Position numbers and translations under genes: made by a program. A stretch of 64,000 nucleotides of DNA from an uncultured Ruminococcus sp. (GTDB taxonomy: Bacteria; Bacillota; Clostridia; Oscillospirales; Ruminococcaceae), in the NCBI GenBank assembly GCA_900541495.1, contig UQKC01000004.1:1-64000 (forward strand), written 5' to 3'. The notes under the pieces were generated by a model. That model worked only from the letters and a program-made list of their open reading frames with translations, made no database searches and was not told the DNA's origin. Below, in pieces: positions 17,605 to 25,854 of the stretch. Numbering within the stretch: the stretch's first letter is position 1; each line of letters starts with the position of its first letter.

Positions 17605-18327
17605 TTATCTCTTATAAGGCGGTTTGTATTTTTCCGAAATGCCGCGCTTGTGTTTAGTGTTCTTGGCAATTTCAAGCATACGTCTGCGGTATTCTTCGCG
17701 GCGGCGTGTGCGCTCAGCTATCTTGTCGCGGCAGAAAAGAATTCGCTGGGCAATGCGTTCGCCGTCCGTGTAAAAATCGTGTATCTCAATGGTGTCAACG
17801 GTCTTTCCGCCGTTGCAATCGTACCACCAGTTGTCAAAATCGACTCCGTTTTCCGTACGCTCGAAGCCGAGCCACTCCGCGTCCTGACAAAAATACCGCG
17901 CTTTGCCGTGAATGATTATGTAGTTCTTCACATACTCAACGTTCTCAACATCGTTAAGGTCGATTATCCACAGCTTTTTGTAGTGGCGGAGCTTTCCCTC
18001 GCACCGAACGGTCTGATAAAGCTCGGAGATGATAAGAAGCGAGTCGGAAATTTCTATCGAAGTGTGTTCCTTGTGTGCTTTTATCGAGATATCGGCAAAA
18101 ATCCCCGTGATGATGCATACAGTAAGGCTGTAGGCTATGCAAAAATATGTTCCGTAAAAAATCGACTTGTATATTACGCTCGGTATATTCATATCCGCCG
18201 TCACGGAGATGATAACGATAACGAGCAGAGCTATCATAAGGCTCATCGGGGGTATGTTCGCAAGAAAAAGCCTGCGGTCAAACACGGAGGCAAGCCGCTT
18301 TTCGTTTATATGAAATGTTTTTTTCAA
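17605..18327 (-). CDS. Uncharacterised membrane protein with PH-like domain and basic tail
   Basis: 240 residues, not recognised as a named family. Two hydrophobic segments (about 28-44 and 55-78) form a hairpin, followed by a beta-rich cytoplasmic part (IEISDSLLIISELYQTVRC ... KKLWIIDLNDVENVEY) that resembles bacterial PH-like (YcxB/YdbT-type) domains, and a highly basic C-terminal tail with RRREEYRRRM. It starts at TTG 18327 after GGGGGG. It ends 15 bases before sbcC, so the two are probably co-transcribed, although no functional link is known. Confidence 0.65.
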   Translation of the reverse strand: MKKTFHINEKRLASVFDRRLFLANIPPMSLMIALLVIVIISVTADMNIPSVIYKSIFYGTYFCIAYSLTVCIITGIFADISIKAHKEHTSIEISDSLLIISELYQTVRCEGKLRHYKKLWIIDLNDVENVEYVKNYIIIHGKARYFCQDAEWLGFERTENGVDFDNWWYDCNGGKTVDTIEIHDFYTDGERIAQRILFCRDKIAERTRRREEYRRRMLEIAKNTKHKRGISEKYKPPYKR

Positions 18328-18373
18328 GCTTTCGCCCCCCTTTTTTTAATGCGTAATGCTTAATGCGTGATTC

Positions 18374-18416
18374 GTAATTATTGGATTTGGGTACTTCGTT
18401 TTATATGGACGATAAA
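18374..18416. repeat. Direct repeat, left copy (uninterrupted)
   Basis: GTAATTATTGGATTTGGGTA at 18374-18393 running through CTTCGTTTTATATGGACGATAAA in two parts to 18416. The same sequence, with a one-base deletion and an inserted 161-bp element, lies at 19219-19425. This copy therefore shows the empty insertion site. Confidence 0.85.
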
Positions 18417-18467
18417 TTGGGATTTTTGTGTATTTATATATAGAACTTATGCATCAACAAACAAACA

Positions 18468-19055
18468 CTATTTGTACCAGTAAAACCCATTATTTTGAGT
18501 ATGAACTAAAGCACCTTTAGGTACTTGTTTGCAAATAATGTGTACATCCATATAATCCGGCATCGGAGAAAGCATACCAATTATCCCCATTGGAATACAT
18601 ATTCCCGAAAGAACTGCATTGGGTGGAGATAAAAGAAATATAGCCAAAGGTATTATACCTAAAAGCATAGGCATTAAACTCATTATTATAAAACGACGTT
18701 TGCTGATTGATTCGTGACATACTGCAAAAGCAGCAAACTTTTTTAAACATATTCCTATGTAAACTTTTTGACCTTTTTTGTAACAAACTCCATGTAAAAC
18801 TTCGTGAACAGGCATCAACAGCAACCCCAATATTATTCCTAATGGAACATATATCGTATTCATTGCTCTTTCGCCGATAATAAACCATTTAATACATATT
18901 ATCGCATAACTAAAAATTAATGGTAAAATACCATATAGCATACTGCTTTTAAAAATATTATCCGGTCTTTCTATTAGTTTTGCATTGTTTGGCAACGTAT
19001 TTTCCGGGAAATCCGTATCCCAGGATTTGTTACCGCACCAAATTATTTTAGGCAT
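18468..19055 (-). CDS. DUF3267-type putative membrane zinc metalloprotease
   Basis: 195 residues with four hydrophobic segments. The zincin motif is PVHEVLHG in the second membrane region (HEVLH, an HExxH), followed by YKKGQKVYIG as in DUF3267 proteins, and SPMPDYMDVHI near the end could supply a third metal ligand. No substrate is known. ATG 19055 is preceded by GGAGGT. Base composition and codon use are far richer in A and T than in neighbouring genes, and the gene lies between two copies of a direct repeat, both signs of recent acquisition. Confidence 0.8.
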   Translation of the reverse strand: MPKIIWCGNKSWDTDFPENTLPNNAKLIERPDNIFKSSMLYGILPLIFSYAIICIKWFIIGERAMNTIYVPLGIILGLLLMPVHEVLHGVCYKKGQKVYIGICLKKFAAFAVCHESISKRRFIIMSLMPMLLGIIPLAIFLLSPPNAVLSGICIPMGIIGMLSPMPDYMDVHIICKQVPKGALVHTQNNGFYWYK

Positions 19056-19218
19056 AAATGCATTACCTCCAAATCTCGATTTGTCATGCAGTCATATTTT
19101 CTTATTTTACAATTATGGGATTCTCTGAAAACCGAAACAAAATAATACTTTGCGGTGAGGAAGATTTTCGGAGTTTCCGATAGTATATGTCAGTGATTTT
19201 ATCCGGCTTTGTTGATGT

Positions 19219-19425
19219 GTAATTATTGAATTGGGTACTTCGTTTTAGAACCTGTCTTCATAAGCAATGTGTGCGGATTTTCGTGCATAATTTTGTTGCA
19301 GACAAGGCAAAAATCCGCAGGCGTGCTGCCGCACGGCAAGGACTTTTAACGCAGTATGCAGCAAAATTTGCCGAAAAGACGTGCGCATATGCTTATGAAG
19401 ACAGGTTCTTATATGGACGATAAAG
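19219..19425. repeat. Direct repeat, right copy, split by a MITE-like insertion
   Basis: Repeat arms at 19219-19247 and 19409-19425. Joined after removing the insert and one TTA, they match 18374-18416 except for small differences. The rest of the gap 19056-19447 is AT-rich with no gene seen. Confidence 0.85.
19248..19408. mobile_element. 161-bp MITE-like element, copy 1
   Basis: Terminal inverted repeats GAACCTGTCTTCATAAGC and GCTTATGAAGACAGGTTC flank a non-coding interior. The target duplication is TTA on both sides (19245-19247 and 19409-19411). The empty site at 18374-18416 confirms exact insertion. A copy of the same length in the opposite orientation lies at 50742-50902. A 3-bp TNA duplication is typical of the IS1031 group of the IS5 family, which is a likely but unproven source of transposase. 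Confidence 0.9.
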
Positions 19426-19447
19426 CCGGGGCCGTGGTTCTGCTTAT

Positions 19448-20251
19448 TCAGAAGCCGCCATAATGCTTTAAGGTTTCCGCTGCAATTTCCGAGCCGACAT
19501 TCATTGCCTTTTCAATATCATTTCCGAGCATATATGAGCAGACAAATCCGGCATGATAGCTGTCGCCGCACCCTGTCGTGTCAATTATGTTTTCAACTTT
19601 TACAGCCTGCACTCTGAATTCCTGTCCGTTAAGGTATGTAACGCTTCCATGTTCTGCAAGTGACATATTGAACAGACAGGGGTATTTATCCGAAAATTCT
19701 CTGAACCTCGGCAGGAGTTCTTCCGAGCCGCTTATCATAAAGAAATCAACGTAAGGAGCATATCGTTCCATATCCGAAAAATCTCTGTATACATCAAAAT
19801 CCACCGCAAGCTTAAAGCCGAGTGTTTTTTTCAGGTTGATCACCTGCGAAAAACACGAAGCCCAGAAATGAACAAAAACTGCATCGGATCCCGACAGAAT
19901 TTTGATTTCTTCATCATTCAGCAAGAGGTTATCGAGAATTTTCCCGTTCCACGAATCATCTTTGTAATATCTGTCGCCCGATTCTGTAAGATATGTTATA
20001 TTATTTGCAGTCGGGTACCTTTCATCGATGCGAATATGATTTTTATCGATATCGAGCTTTGATATTGATCCCATTATCACTTCTGCATATTTATCTTTTC
20101 CGACAACACCGAGAAGTGTAACATCTATATCCCTGAACCGTGAGGCATGAGCGGCAAAATTCAATGCTTCACCTCCGGGTCTGATCGTGTCGGTACCGTA
20201 AAAAACATCTGCACATATACAAGGAAGTGCAGTCAGCCTGATCCTTTTCAT
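19448..20251 (-). CDS. PfkB/ribokinase family sugar kinase, FrlD-like
   Basis: 267 residues. PfkB signature 1 lies in PGGEALNFAAHASRF (sugar binding) and signature 2 with the catalytic aspartate in DTTGCGDSYHAGFVCSYMLG. The C-terminal ending AAETLKHYGGF and short length resemble fructoselysine 6-kinase (FrlD), but no frlB deglycase or transporter lies nearby, so specificity is uncertain. ATG 20251 is preceded by GAGG. It appears monocistronic. Confidence 0.85.
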   Translation of the reverse strand: MKRIRLTALPCICADVFYGTDTIRPGGEALNFAAHASRFRDIDVTLLGVVGKDKYAEVIMGSISKLDIDKNHIRIDERYPTANNITYLTESGDRYYKDDSWNGKILDNLLLNDEEIKILSGSDAVFVHFWASCFSQVINLKKTLGFKLAVDFDVYRDFSDMERYAPYVDFFMISGSEELLPRFREFSDKYPCLFNMSLAEHGSVTYLNGQEFRVQAVKVENIIDTTGCGDSYHAGFVCSYMLGNDIEKAMNVGSEIAAETLKHYGGF

Positions 20252-20470
20252 TTAAAAACCTCATAAAATTCAATCTGTCGATAGGCAGTAATTCCTTTTA
20301 TTCAATTATACACAAAAGCCACGGGTCAGTCAAGAATTATCGGGCAGGTTTTCACGGTATATCAACGCAATATCTGCGGAGCAAAATAATTCCGTTTATT
20401 TATGCTTTGTTGCAAATAAACAAAAAGATATGTCGAAATGTGTTGATTTCTACAACGTTCAAAAAAACTG

Positions 20471-20499
20471 TTGCAAAACCGAGCGTTTTTTGATAAAAT
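20471..20499 (+). promoter_or_regulatory. Promoter of the PilZ-ParA-ComFB unit
   Basis: TTGCAA (20471-20476), 17 bases and TAAAAT (20494-20499). No SigD-type (TAAA-GCCGATAA) sequence was seen. The remaining part of the gap 20252-20470 is AT-rich without recognised features. Confidence 0.6.
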
Positions 20500-20578
20500 A
20501 AGAATGTATCTTTATGCGCTCTTTTAAACGTTTACGGATATACATTCAGTCAAATTGAGGGTCAATGGGGGAAGAATT

Positions 20579-21241
20579 ATGATAAAAAAGGATAAGATCG
20601 GCAGAGTTGTTATCTATGACAGTCAGGATAGAATGCTGCTGGCAACCAAGTCGGTATTTTTCCCGAAGGACTTCTTCCGCATCAAGGACCGTGACCTTGT
20701 TATGATAAAGGGCAAGGGTCTTCCTCTTATCCCAAAAGATGAATACATAACCGCTGTTTTTGAATATATAAACGGTCTGCGAATGAAATACAAGACCTCG
20801 GTAGACCTTTCCACCGAGTATCAGATGAATTTTCACGTCGGTGACGGCATTGCGCTCGAGGAAAGACGCGCTTCGTTCAAGATAAACACTGAATTTGAAA
20901 CGACCTCGCCTTTCTATATCCACAATGAGGAGATCATAAACTTCGACAAGCCGCTGAATATTCACGTCTGCAACATCAACCTCGGCGGCGTTTATATGAA
21001 AACGAACTTCGACTTCGATCTGGGAGATCAGCTTATGCTTGAACTTTTCGGCGGAGATATGGAGCTTCTGACAGAGGTGCTCCGTATTCAGAATGTTATG
21101 GGAACGGACGTTGTTGACGGTTACGGCTGTCACTTCCTCAACATCACCCAGTCGCAGGAAGAACGCCTTGCGCGCTTCATTTTTGAATGTCAGATAGCGG
21201 AAAGAGAAAAGCTTAAACAGCGTCAGAATAAGGATTTTTGA
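20579..21241 (+). CDS. PilZ-domain protein, probable c-di-GMP effector
   Basis: 220 residues. The N-terminal half (1-95) resembles the YcgR-type beta domain; the second half is PilZ. The usual RxxxR and (D/N)xSxxG motifs appear as ERRASFKIN and NINLGGVYM, so the second arginine is Lys and the serine is Asn. Binding may be weakened or altered. YcgR/DgrA-type proteins slow or stop flagella upon c-di-GMP binding. ATG 20579 is preceded by GGGGGAAG. It is the first gene of a three-gene unit next to the flagellar cluster. Confidence 0.82.
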   Translation: MIKKDKIGRVVIYDSQDRMLLATKSVFFPKDFFRIKDRDLVMIKGKGLPLIPKDEYITAVFEYINGLRMKYKTSVDLSTEYQMNFHVGDGIALEERRASFKINTEFETTSPFYIHNEEIINFDKPLNIHVCNINLGGVYMKTNFDFDLGDQLMLELFGGDMELLTEVLRIQNVMGTDVVDGYGCHFLNITQSQEERLARFIFECQIAEREKLKQRQNKDF

Positions 21242-21244
21242 TCT

Positions 21245-22021
21245 ATGGCAAAAATTATTGTTGTAACAAATCAGAAGGGCGGAGTCGGCAAGACCACGAC
21301 CTGCGCCGCTTTTGCGGGCATCTTCCGAAGCAGGGGAAAAACTGTCCTCGCGATAGATATGGATCCGCAGGGCAATCTTTCGTTCTCGCTCGGAACGGAG
21401 GACAGGGGATACACTATCCATGATGTGATGACGGGCGCGTGCAATATCCGCGATGCGATAAAAACTACGCACATCTGCGATGTTATAACGTCAAATATTC
21501 TTCTTTCGGGAAGCGAACTGGAGCTTCCTGCCGAACACCGCGAATTTATTCTGAGGGAAATTCTCAAAACTGTCCGCGATGAATATGACTATATCATCAT
21601 CGACACGCCGCCTGCGCTTTCGGTGCTTACAATAAACGCTTACACAGCGGCGGACGATCTGATAATCCCGATGACACCCGAGATACTTTCACTGCAGGGC
21701 ATTGCACAGCTCCGCGAGACTATCCTCGCCGTCAAGAAATACTATAATAAAAAACTCAACATAAGGGGCATACTCCTTACGAAATATGTCAGGAACCAGC
21801 AGCTTGCGGGCGAGGTTGCGGAAATGGTGGAGATCGTTGCCGAACAGCTCGGGACGGTCGTGCTCGATACGAAGATATCCGTTTCCGTTGCGGTCGCCGA
21901 AGCTCCTGCGCATCAGGAGGTCATAACGACCTATTCTCCGAACTGCCGCGCCGCGAGGGACTATGTTAAGGTGTGTGAATCGCTCTACCCCGAGATAGCC
22001 GAGCATAAAAAGAGAAGATAA
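21245..22021 (+). CDS. ParA/MinD-type P-loop ATPase next to the flagellar cluster
   Basis: 258 residues. A Soj/ParA-like deviant Walker A lies in VTNQKGGVGKTTTCAAFAG at the N terminus, DMDPQGNLSFSLG follows, and Walker B is IIIDTPPAL. There is no ParB gene and no N-terminal FlhF-activating DQAxxLR motif, so it is neither a clear chromosome-partition ATPase nor a standard FlhG. Its position between PilZ and ComFB genes suggests a role in placing flagella or chemoreceptor arrays. It starts 3 bases after the PilZ stop. Confidence 0.85.
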   Translation: MAKIIVVTNQKGGVGKTTTCAAFAGIFRSRGKTVLAIDMDPQGNLSFSLGTEDRGYTIHDVMTGACNIRDAIKTTHICDVITSNILLSGSELELPAEHREFILREILKTVRDEYDYIIIDTPPALSVLTINAYTAADDLIIPMTPEILSLQGIAQLRETILAVKKYYNKKLNIRGILLTKYVRNQQLAGEVAEMVEIVAEQLGTVVLDTKISVSVAVAEAPAHQEVITTYSPNCRAARDYVKVCESLYPEIAEHKKRR

Positions 22022-22033
22022 GGAGGAATTTGT

Positions 22034-22480
22034 ATGGCAGGCAGCACCGCAGCAAAGGTCACGCACAAGACCGATGCTGTTATGAAGCTTTTAACGGGAA
22101 AAAGCACTGCTACCAACCCGATAATCGACAACGAGTTCAAGCAGTCTGTCATAGAAATGCACACGAACACGCAGAAAGCCGCCGAAAAAGCCGAGCCTAA
22201 GCCGAAGCAGAGCGAGGCTACCGAAATTTGTGTCAGCTCCGAGCTTGTAACCGAGCTTTTGCCGATAGCATTGAAGAGGTTCAACTGCTGTACCTGCGAC
22301 CGATGCTTCGCCGAGGCTATGGCGGACGCTCTGGACGCAGTTCCATATCTCTCCTGCAAGGTCAGAACGCCGCAGGACAAGAAAAAAGCGGACGAGATGA
22401 AAGAAAAATACACGCGCAGCGTTACCAATGAAATGGTAAAGCTTGCAATACGCCGCCGTGCGCTCCCTAAACATATATAA
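22034..22480 (+). CDS. ComFB-family protein
   Basis: 148 residues. The C-terminal half has the ComFB signature with CCTCDRCFAEAMADALDAVP, close to the family pattern CxCxxCxxDxxALALNxLP, and then a basic helix. The N-terminal 65 residues are a low-complexity, Lys/Glu/Ala-rich extension. Recent work describes ComFB proteins as cyclic dinucleotide receptors linked to motility and competence (established only for a few members). Together with PilZ in the same unit this points to second-messenger control. AAGGAGG precedes ATG 22034, and a terminator follows. Confidence 0.8.
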   Translation: MAGSTAAKVTHKTDAVMKLLTGKSTATNPIIDNEFKQSVIEMHTNTQKAAEKAEPKPKQSEATEICVSSELVTELLPIALKRFNCCTCDRCFAEAMADALDAVPYLSCKVRTPQDKKKADEMKEKYTRSVTNEMVKLAIRRRALPKHI

Positions 22481-22484
22481 ACGC

Positions 22485-22516
22485 AAAGCATACGCAAATA
22501 TTGTGTATGCTTTTTT
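22485..22516 (+). terminator. Terminator after comFB-like gene
   Basis: AAAGCATAC (22485-22493) pairs with GTATGCTTT (22505-22513), followed by T-rich DNA. It separates the PilZ-ParA-ComFB unit from flgB. Confidence 0.75.
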
Positions 22517-22703
22517 CTTTTTGCCTGTGGTTCCATTAAATCACGGCTCTTTACCACGCTGTTGTTAAATATATACAAAAAATCTCTCATAAAATGACAA
22601 AATTAAACAGTTAATGGGGTGCAATTTGTTACATTTGGGAAAAATTCATAGATTTTATAATAAAAAATTGTTACCGTCGTGGATATAAATTTTGCGATAT
22701 CTC

Positions 22704-22732
22704 TTGTAATTTTTATGAAAAAGGTATATACT
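22704..22732 (+). promoter_or_regulatory. Promoter of the flagellar supercluster
   Basis: TTGTAA (22704-22709), 17 bases and TATACT (22727-22732). The leader then contains TACCCTTTTAAAGGGGGTA, a near-perfect palindrome (22748-22766) that could be an operator or RNA hairpin. No GEMM c-di-GMP riboswitch core was found in the 340-base gap. Confidence 0.6.
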
Positions 22733-22820
22733 GTTAATGGAATACTATACCCTTTTAAAGGGGGTAGTTTACCATTTTGAAAGAACAGTCAGCGAATCAG
22801 ACCAACACAGGAGGTATATC

Positions 22821-23201
22821 GTGGGACTTTTTGATAATAAGCTTCAGACCCTTTCCGAGCAGACGCTCGATGCGGCATGGTATAAACAGCGCGTCATCTC
22901 AAACAATATCGCAAACGTTTCCACGCCCGATTATAAAGCAAAAACCGTAAACTTCGGACTTGTGCTCAAAGAAGAGATGTGCAAGTGCAGCTACCATACG
23001 CCGACCGATAACGAAAGCGGCAAGGTTTCCCTCAAAGTCGCAACGACTTACGAAACCAATACCAACCAGCTTCTTAACGGCAACAATGTCGATATTGAAA
23101 AGGAACAGCTCGATCTTGCCGATGTTCAGTATCAGTACAGCGCGCTTATGGATCAGATGAACAACAACTATTCGATGATACGCACGGCGATATCAAAGTA
23201 A
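22821..23201 (+). CDS. flgB: Flagellar basal-body proximal rod protein FlgB
   Basis: 126 residues from GTG 22821, which follows AGGAGG; the longer ATG 22737 would overlap the promoter and leader palindrome. The N-terminal rod/hook signature is VISNNIANVSTPDYKAKTV, and the C-terminal helix QLDLADVQYQYSALMDQM is typical of FlgB. It forms the proximal rod outside the membrane after export by the flagellar apparatus. First gene of the supercluster. Confidence 0.93.
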   Translation: MGLFDNKLQTLSEQTLDAAWYKQRVISNNIANVSTPDYKAKTVNFGLVLKEEMCKCSYHTPTDNESGKVSLKVATTYETNTNQLLNGNNVDIEKEQLDLADVQYQYSALMDQMNNNYSMIRTAISK

Positions 23202-23226
23202 CGCCGTCGGCTTTGGAGGTACATAA

Positions 23227-23718
23227 ATGTCATTTTTGAATTCGCTCGATATAGGCGGCTCTGCACTTTCGGCGCAAAGGCTCCGAATGGATATCATCTC
23301 GCAGAACATCGCCAATCAGGGCACTTATAACACAGATGTCGGTGAAGACCCTTACTGCCGTCAGCTTGTTGTTTTCTCCGAAAAGAAAACTTTCAGCGAC
23401 GAGCTGGACAAGTTCAATAACGAGGACGACGGTCCGAAGTATTCCCGCGGCACATATTATCTTTCGCACAAGAACAAGTACAGATACTCGGGTGTGACGG
23501 TAACGCAGATACTTGACGATGATGCGCCGTTCGTTCCTGTTTACGACCCCGACAATCCGCTCGCGGACGAGGACGGATACATTTACCAGAGCAACGTTGA
23601 CAACAGCAAGGAGCAGATGGATCTTCTCGCTGCGCAGCGCTGTTATGAAGCGAATGCTTCCGCTATTGCCGCAGTAAAGGCTATGCTTACAAAGGCGATG
23701 TCCCTCAACGGCAAATAA
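23227..23718 (+). CDS. flgC: Flagellar basal-body rod protein FlgC
   Basis: 163 residues, slightly longer than usual (about 135-150). The N-terminal rod motif is MDIISQNIANQGTYNTD, and the C-terminal motif is NVDNSKEQMDLLAAQRCYEANASAI. The extra length is a charged segment near residues 55-80 (DKFNNEDDGPKYSRG). It assembles with FlgB and FlgF in the rod. GGAGG precedes ATG 23227. Confidence 0.94.
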   Translation: MSFLNSLDIGGSALSAQRLRMDIISQNIANQGTYNTDVGEDPYCRQLVVFSEKKTFSDELDKFNNEDDGPKYSRGTYYLSHKNKYRYSGVTVTQILDDDAPFVPVYDPDNPLADEDGYIYQSNVDNSKEQMDLLAAQRCYEANASAIAAVKAMLTKAMSLNGK

Positions 23719-23722
23719 GGCA

Positions 23723-23742
23723 GGGAAGCCACGCGGCAGGTT
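23723..23742 (+). repeat. 20-bp motif after flgC, repeated after flgE
   Basis: GGGAAGCCACGCGGCAGGTT follows the flgC stop directly; 18 of 20 bases recur at 34974-34993 after the flgE stop. The function is unknown. Confidence 0.55.
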
Positions 23743-23797
23743 CGCGCTATGCTTCGCTTTGCTTCGCTTGTTTGCGTATAGGTAACAATATATAGAT

Positions 23798-23821
23798 GTA
23801 GGGGACGGGTTTCCTGTCCCG
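23798..23821. repeat. GTAGGGGACGGG palindromic repeat inside the flagellar cluster
   Basis: TGTAGGGGACGGGTTTCCTG followed by TCCC, one unit of the dispersed palindrome, lies in the 158-base gap between flgC and fliE. Confidence 0.75.
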
Positions 23822-23876
23822 ATTTACCTTAAATTTGTAAGGTTTGTGTTTCATATAAAGAAAGGCAGATAAAAAT

Positions 23877-24188
23877 ATGTTTATAGTTCCGATCTCGGGT
23901 GTGATCTCACCCGTACAGTCTGTTTTTGAGAATGAGAACGAGCAGGTCAAGGAAATTACCGAAAGCACCCCTCAGTTCTCCGATGTTTTCAAGGAAGTTT
24001 TCAATGACGTTCAGGAAACCCAGCAGCAGACCAACATTGACTCTGTAAAGCTTATGCAGGGCGAAATTGACGACCTCCACACTATCTATAACAATATGAC
24101 AAAGGCTTCGATAGCTGTCGAGACCTTCGTTGCGGTAAAGAATGCCGCTGTTGATGCTTACAATCAGGTCCTCCAGATCTCAATGTAA
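23877..24188 (+). CDS. fliE: Flagellar hook-basal body complex protein FliE
   Basis: 103 residues, the usual size. The C-terminal conserved region is LMQGEIDDLHTIYNNMTKAS then VKNAAVDAYNQVLQISM. FliE joins the MS ring to the rod. AAAGGCAG precedes ATG 23877. Confidence 0.93.
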   Translation: MFIVPISGVISPVQSVFENENEQVKEITESTPQFSDVFKEVFNDVQETQQQTNIDSVKLMQGEIDDLHTIYNNMTKASIAVETFVAVKNAAVDAYNQVLQISM

Positions 24189-24225
24189 GCCATTCTATCT
24201 TTAATTCGGGAAGGAAAATTCGTAA

Positions 24226-25851
24226 ATGGATATGAAGGAACAGCTTTCAAAGCTTACGACTTCGTTCAAACAGTTCTGGGAAGCTCAGGAGAAAAAGCGC
24301 AAAATAGCGTACATAGCGATACTCGTTGCGATAGTTCTTATCGCCGCGATCGTTGTTATAATCTTGAATAAAAAGGACTATACCGTTCTTTTTGAGGGAC
24401 TTGAAGCGAGCGAGGCTTCGGAGATCGTAACTGCGATACAAGACCTCGGCTACGATGTTACCCTTAAAAGCGGCGGCACGATAATGGTACCTGCCGGAAC
24501 GGAAAACGTTCTTACTATGGAAATGGCTATGAAAGGCTATCCAAAGAGTACCATTAACTACAATCTTTATACAAACAATATAGATATGTTCACCACCTCC
24601 TCGCAGGAGAGGGAATATGCGCGAATGGCTCTTGAAGAGCGTCTGAGTGCTATTGTCGGCACGTTTGAGGGCGTTCAGAAAGCTACGGTCACAATATCTA
24701 TACCCGAGCAGAAGAACACCGTCATCTCCTCGCTCCGTCAAGACCCGACAGCTTCGGTCACGGTTTATCTCAACCCCGACTATAAGCTCACAGACAAGCA
24801 GATAGTCGGCATCAGAAACACCGTCAGAAACGGCTGTGTCGGTCTTACCGATGATAATATCAGCATCGTTGACGGCTACGGCATACCGCAGATCGAGGGC
24901 GAGAACGAGATAGACGTTGTTGCTGACGAAACAAGAAAATTCGCTTTCAAGACCAACCTTGAAAATTCGATAAAGAACAAGATACTCGAGCTTCTTATGC
25001 CTGTTTACGGCGACGACGGAGTTTCCGTTGCGGTAAATATGGTACTCAACTTCGATAAAAAGGTTTCCGAAAACACCGACTATTCGGCTGACGGAAACGG
25101 CAACACGGGCGTTCTCCAGCATGGCGACGCTTCCGAAGCCTCGGGCGGAACTACCGCTGACGGCGGTGTTGTAGGCGTTGAAACGAACGCAGACGATACC
25201 TACCCGACGGGCGACACCAACGGCACGGGTGCTTGGACGGAAAATTCCGTTTCCAACACATACCTTGTCGATACATACAAAGAGCAGATCGAAAAGGCAG
25301 GATACACTATCGACGGACTTTCTATTTCGACTGTCGTTTACACGGACTATATCTCCGAAGCGCAAAAACTTGACCTTGTTAACCTCGTTGCGAACGCAGG
25401 CGGCGTAAATCCGACCGTTGCGCAGGACGTTGTTACGGTCACGAACTTCCCGAAATTCGGTACGGATATTGCAACCGATACAGCTCCCGTTTACCTCTTC
25501 GGTCTTACGCTCAATCAGCTTATCGCTGCGGCAGCGATCCTTCTCATTCTTCTTATTGTCGTTGTTGTTGTGCTTATCATCACTTCGAGAAATGCTAAGA
25601 ATAAGAGAGCAAAATTCGAGCAGCAGATACTTGCTTCCGAAGCACTCGCAGGTGCGGACGGCGAGCCTATCGTTGATACGTTCACAATGGATCTCGACGG
25701 CGCAAGTCCTGCCGATATCCCGAGCCTCTCGGCGGAGGAAGACACCAAGGAAGTTGCTATTCGCAGAGAGATCAGCGACTTTGCAAAGAACAGCCCCGAA
25801 ATTGTGGCTCAGCTGCTTAAAAACTGGATGAAAGACGAAACGGAGGAGTAA
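24226..25851 (+). CDS. fliF: Flagellar MS-ring protein FliF
   Basis: 541 residues. The first membrane segment is about residues 27-46 (IAYIAILVAIVLIAAIVVII). Ring-building motifs with YTVLFEGLEASEASEIV follow, the large periplasmic-type region holds Gly/Ala/Thr-rich loops, and the second membrane helix is near residue 430. The acidic cytoplasmic tail that binds FliG ends LLKNWMKDETEE. GGAAGGA precedes ATG 24226. Confidence 0.96.
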   Translation: MDMKEQLSKLTTSFKQFWEAQEKKRKIAYIAILVAIVLIAAIVVIILNKKDYTVLFEGLEASEASEIVTAIQDLGYDVTLKSGGTIMVPAGTENVLTMEMAMKGYPKSTINYNLYTNNIDMFTTSSQEREYARMALEERLSAIVGTFEGVQKATVTISIPEQKNTVISSLRQDPTASVTVYLNPDYKLTDKQIVGIRNTVRNGCVGLTDDNISIVDGYGIPQIEGENEIDVVADETRKFAFKTNLENSIKNKILELLMPVYGDDGVSVAVNMVLNFDKKVSENTDYSADGNGNTGVLQHGDASEASGGTTADGGVVGVETNADDTYPTGDTNGTGAWTENSVSNTYLVDTYKEQIEKAGYTIDGLSISTVVYTDYISEAQKLDLVNLVANAGGVNPTVAQDVVTVTNFPKFGTDIATDTAPVYLFGLTLNQLIAAAAILLILLIVVVVVLIITSRNAKNKRAKFEQQILASEALAGADGEPIVDTFTMDLDGASPADIPSLSAEEDTKEVAIRREISDFAKNSPEIVAQLLKNWMKDETEE

Positions 25852-25854
25852 GCA

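Noticed and set aside
22517..22820. Possible c-di-GMP riboswitch before flgB
   Set aside because: No GEMM core (GCAAA...GGGACGCAAAGCC-like) was found; only a short palindrome is visible.
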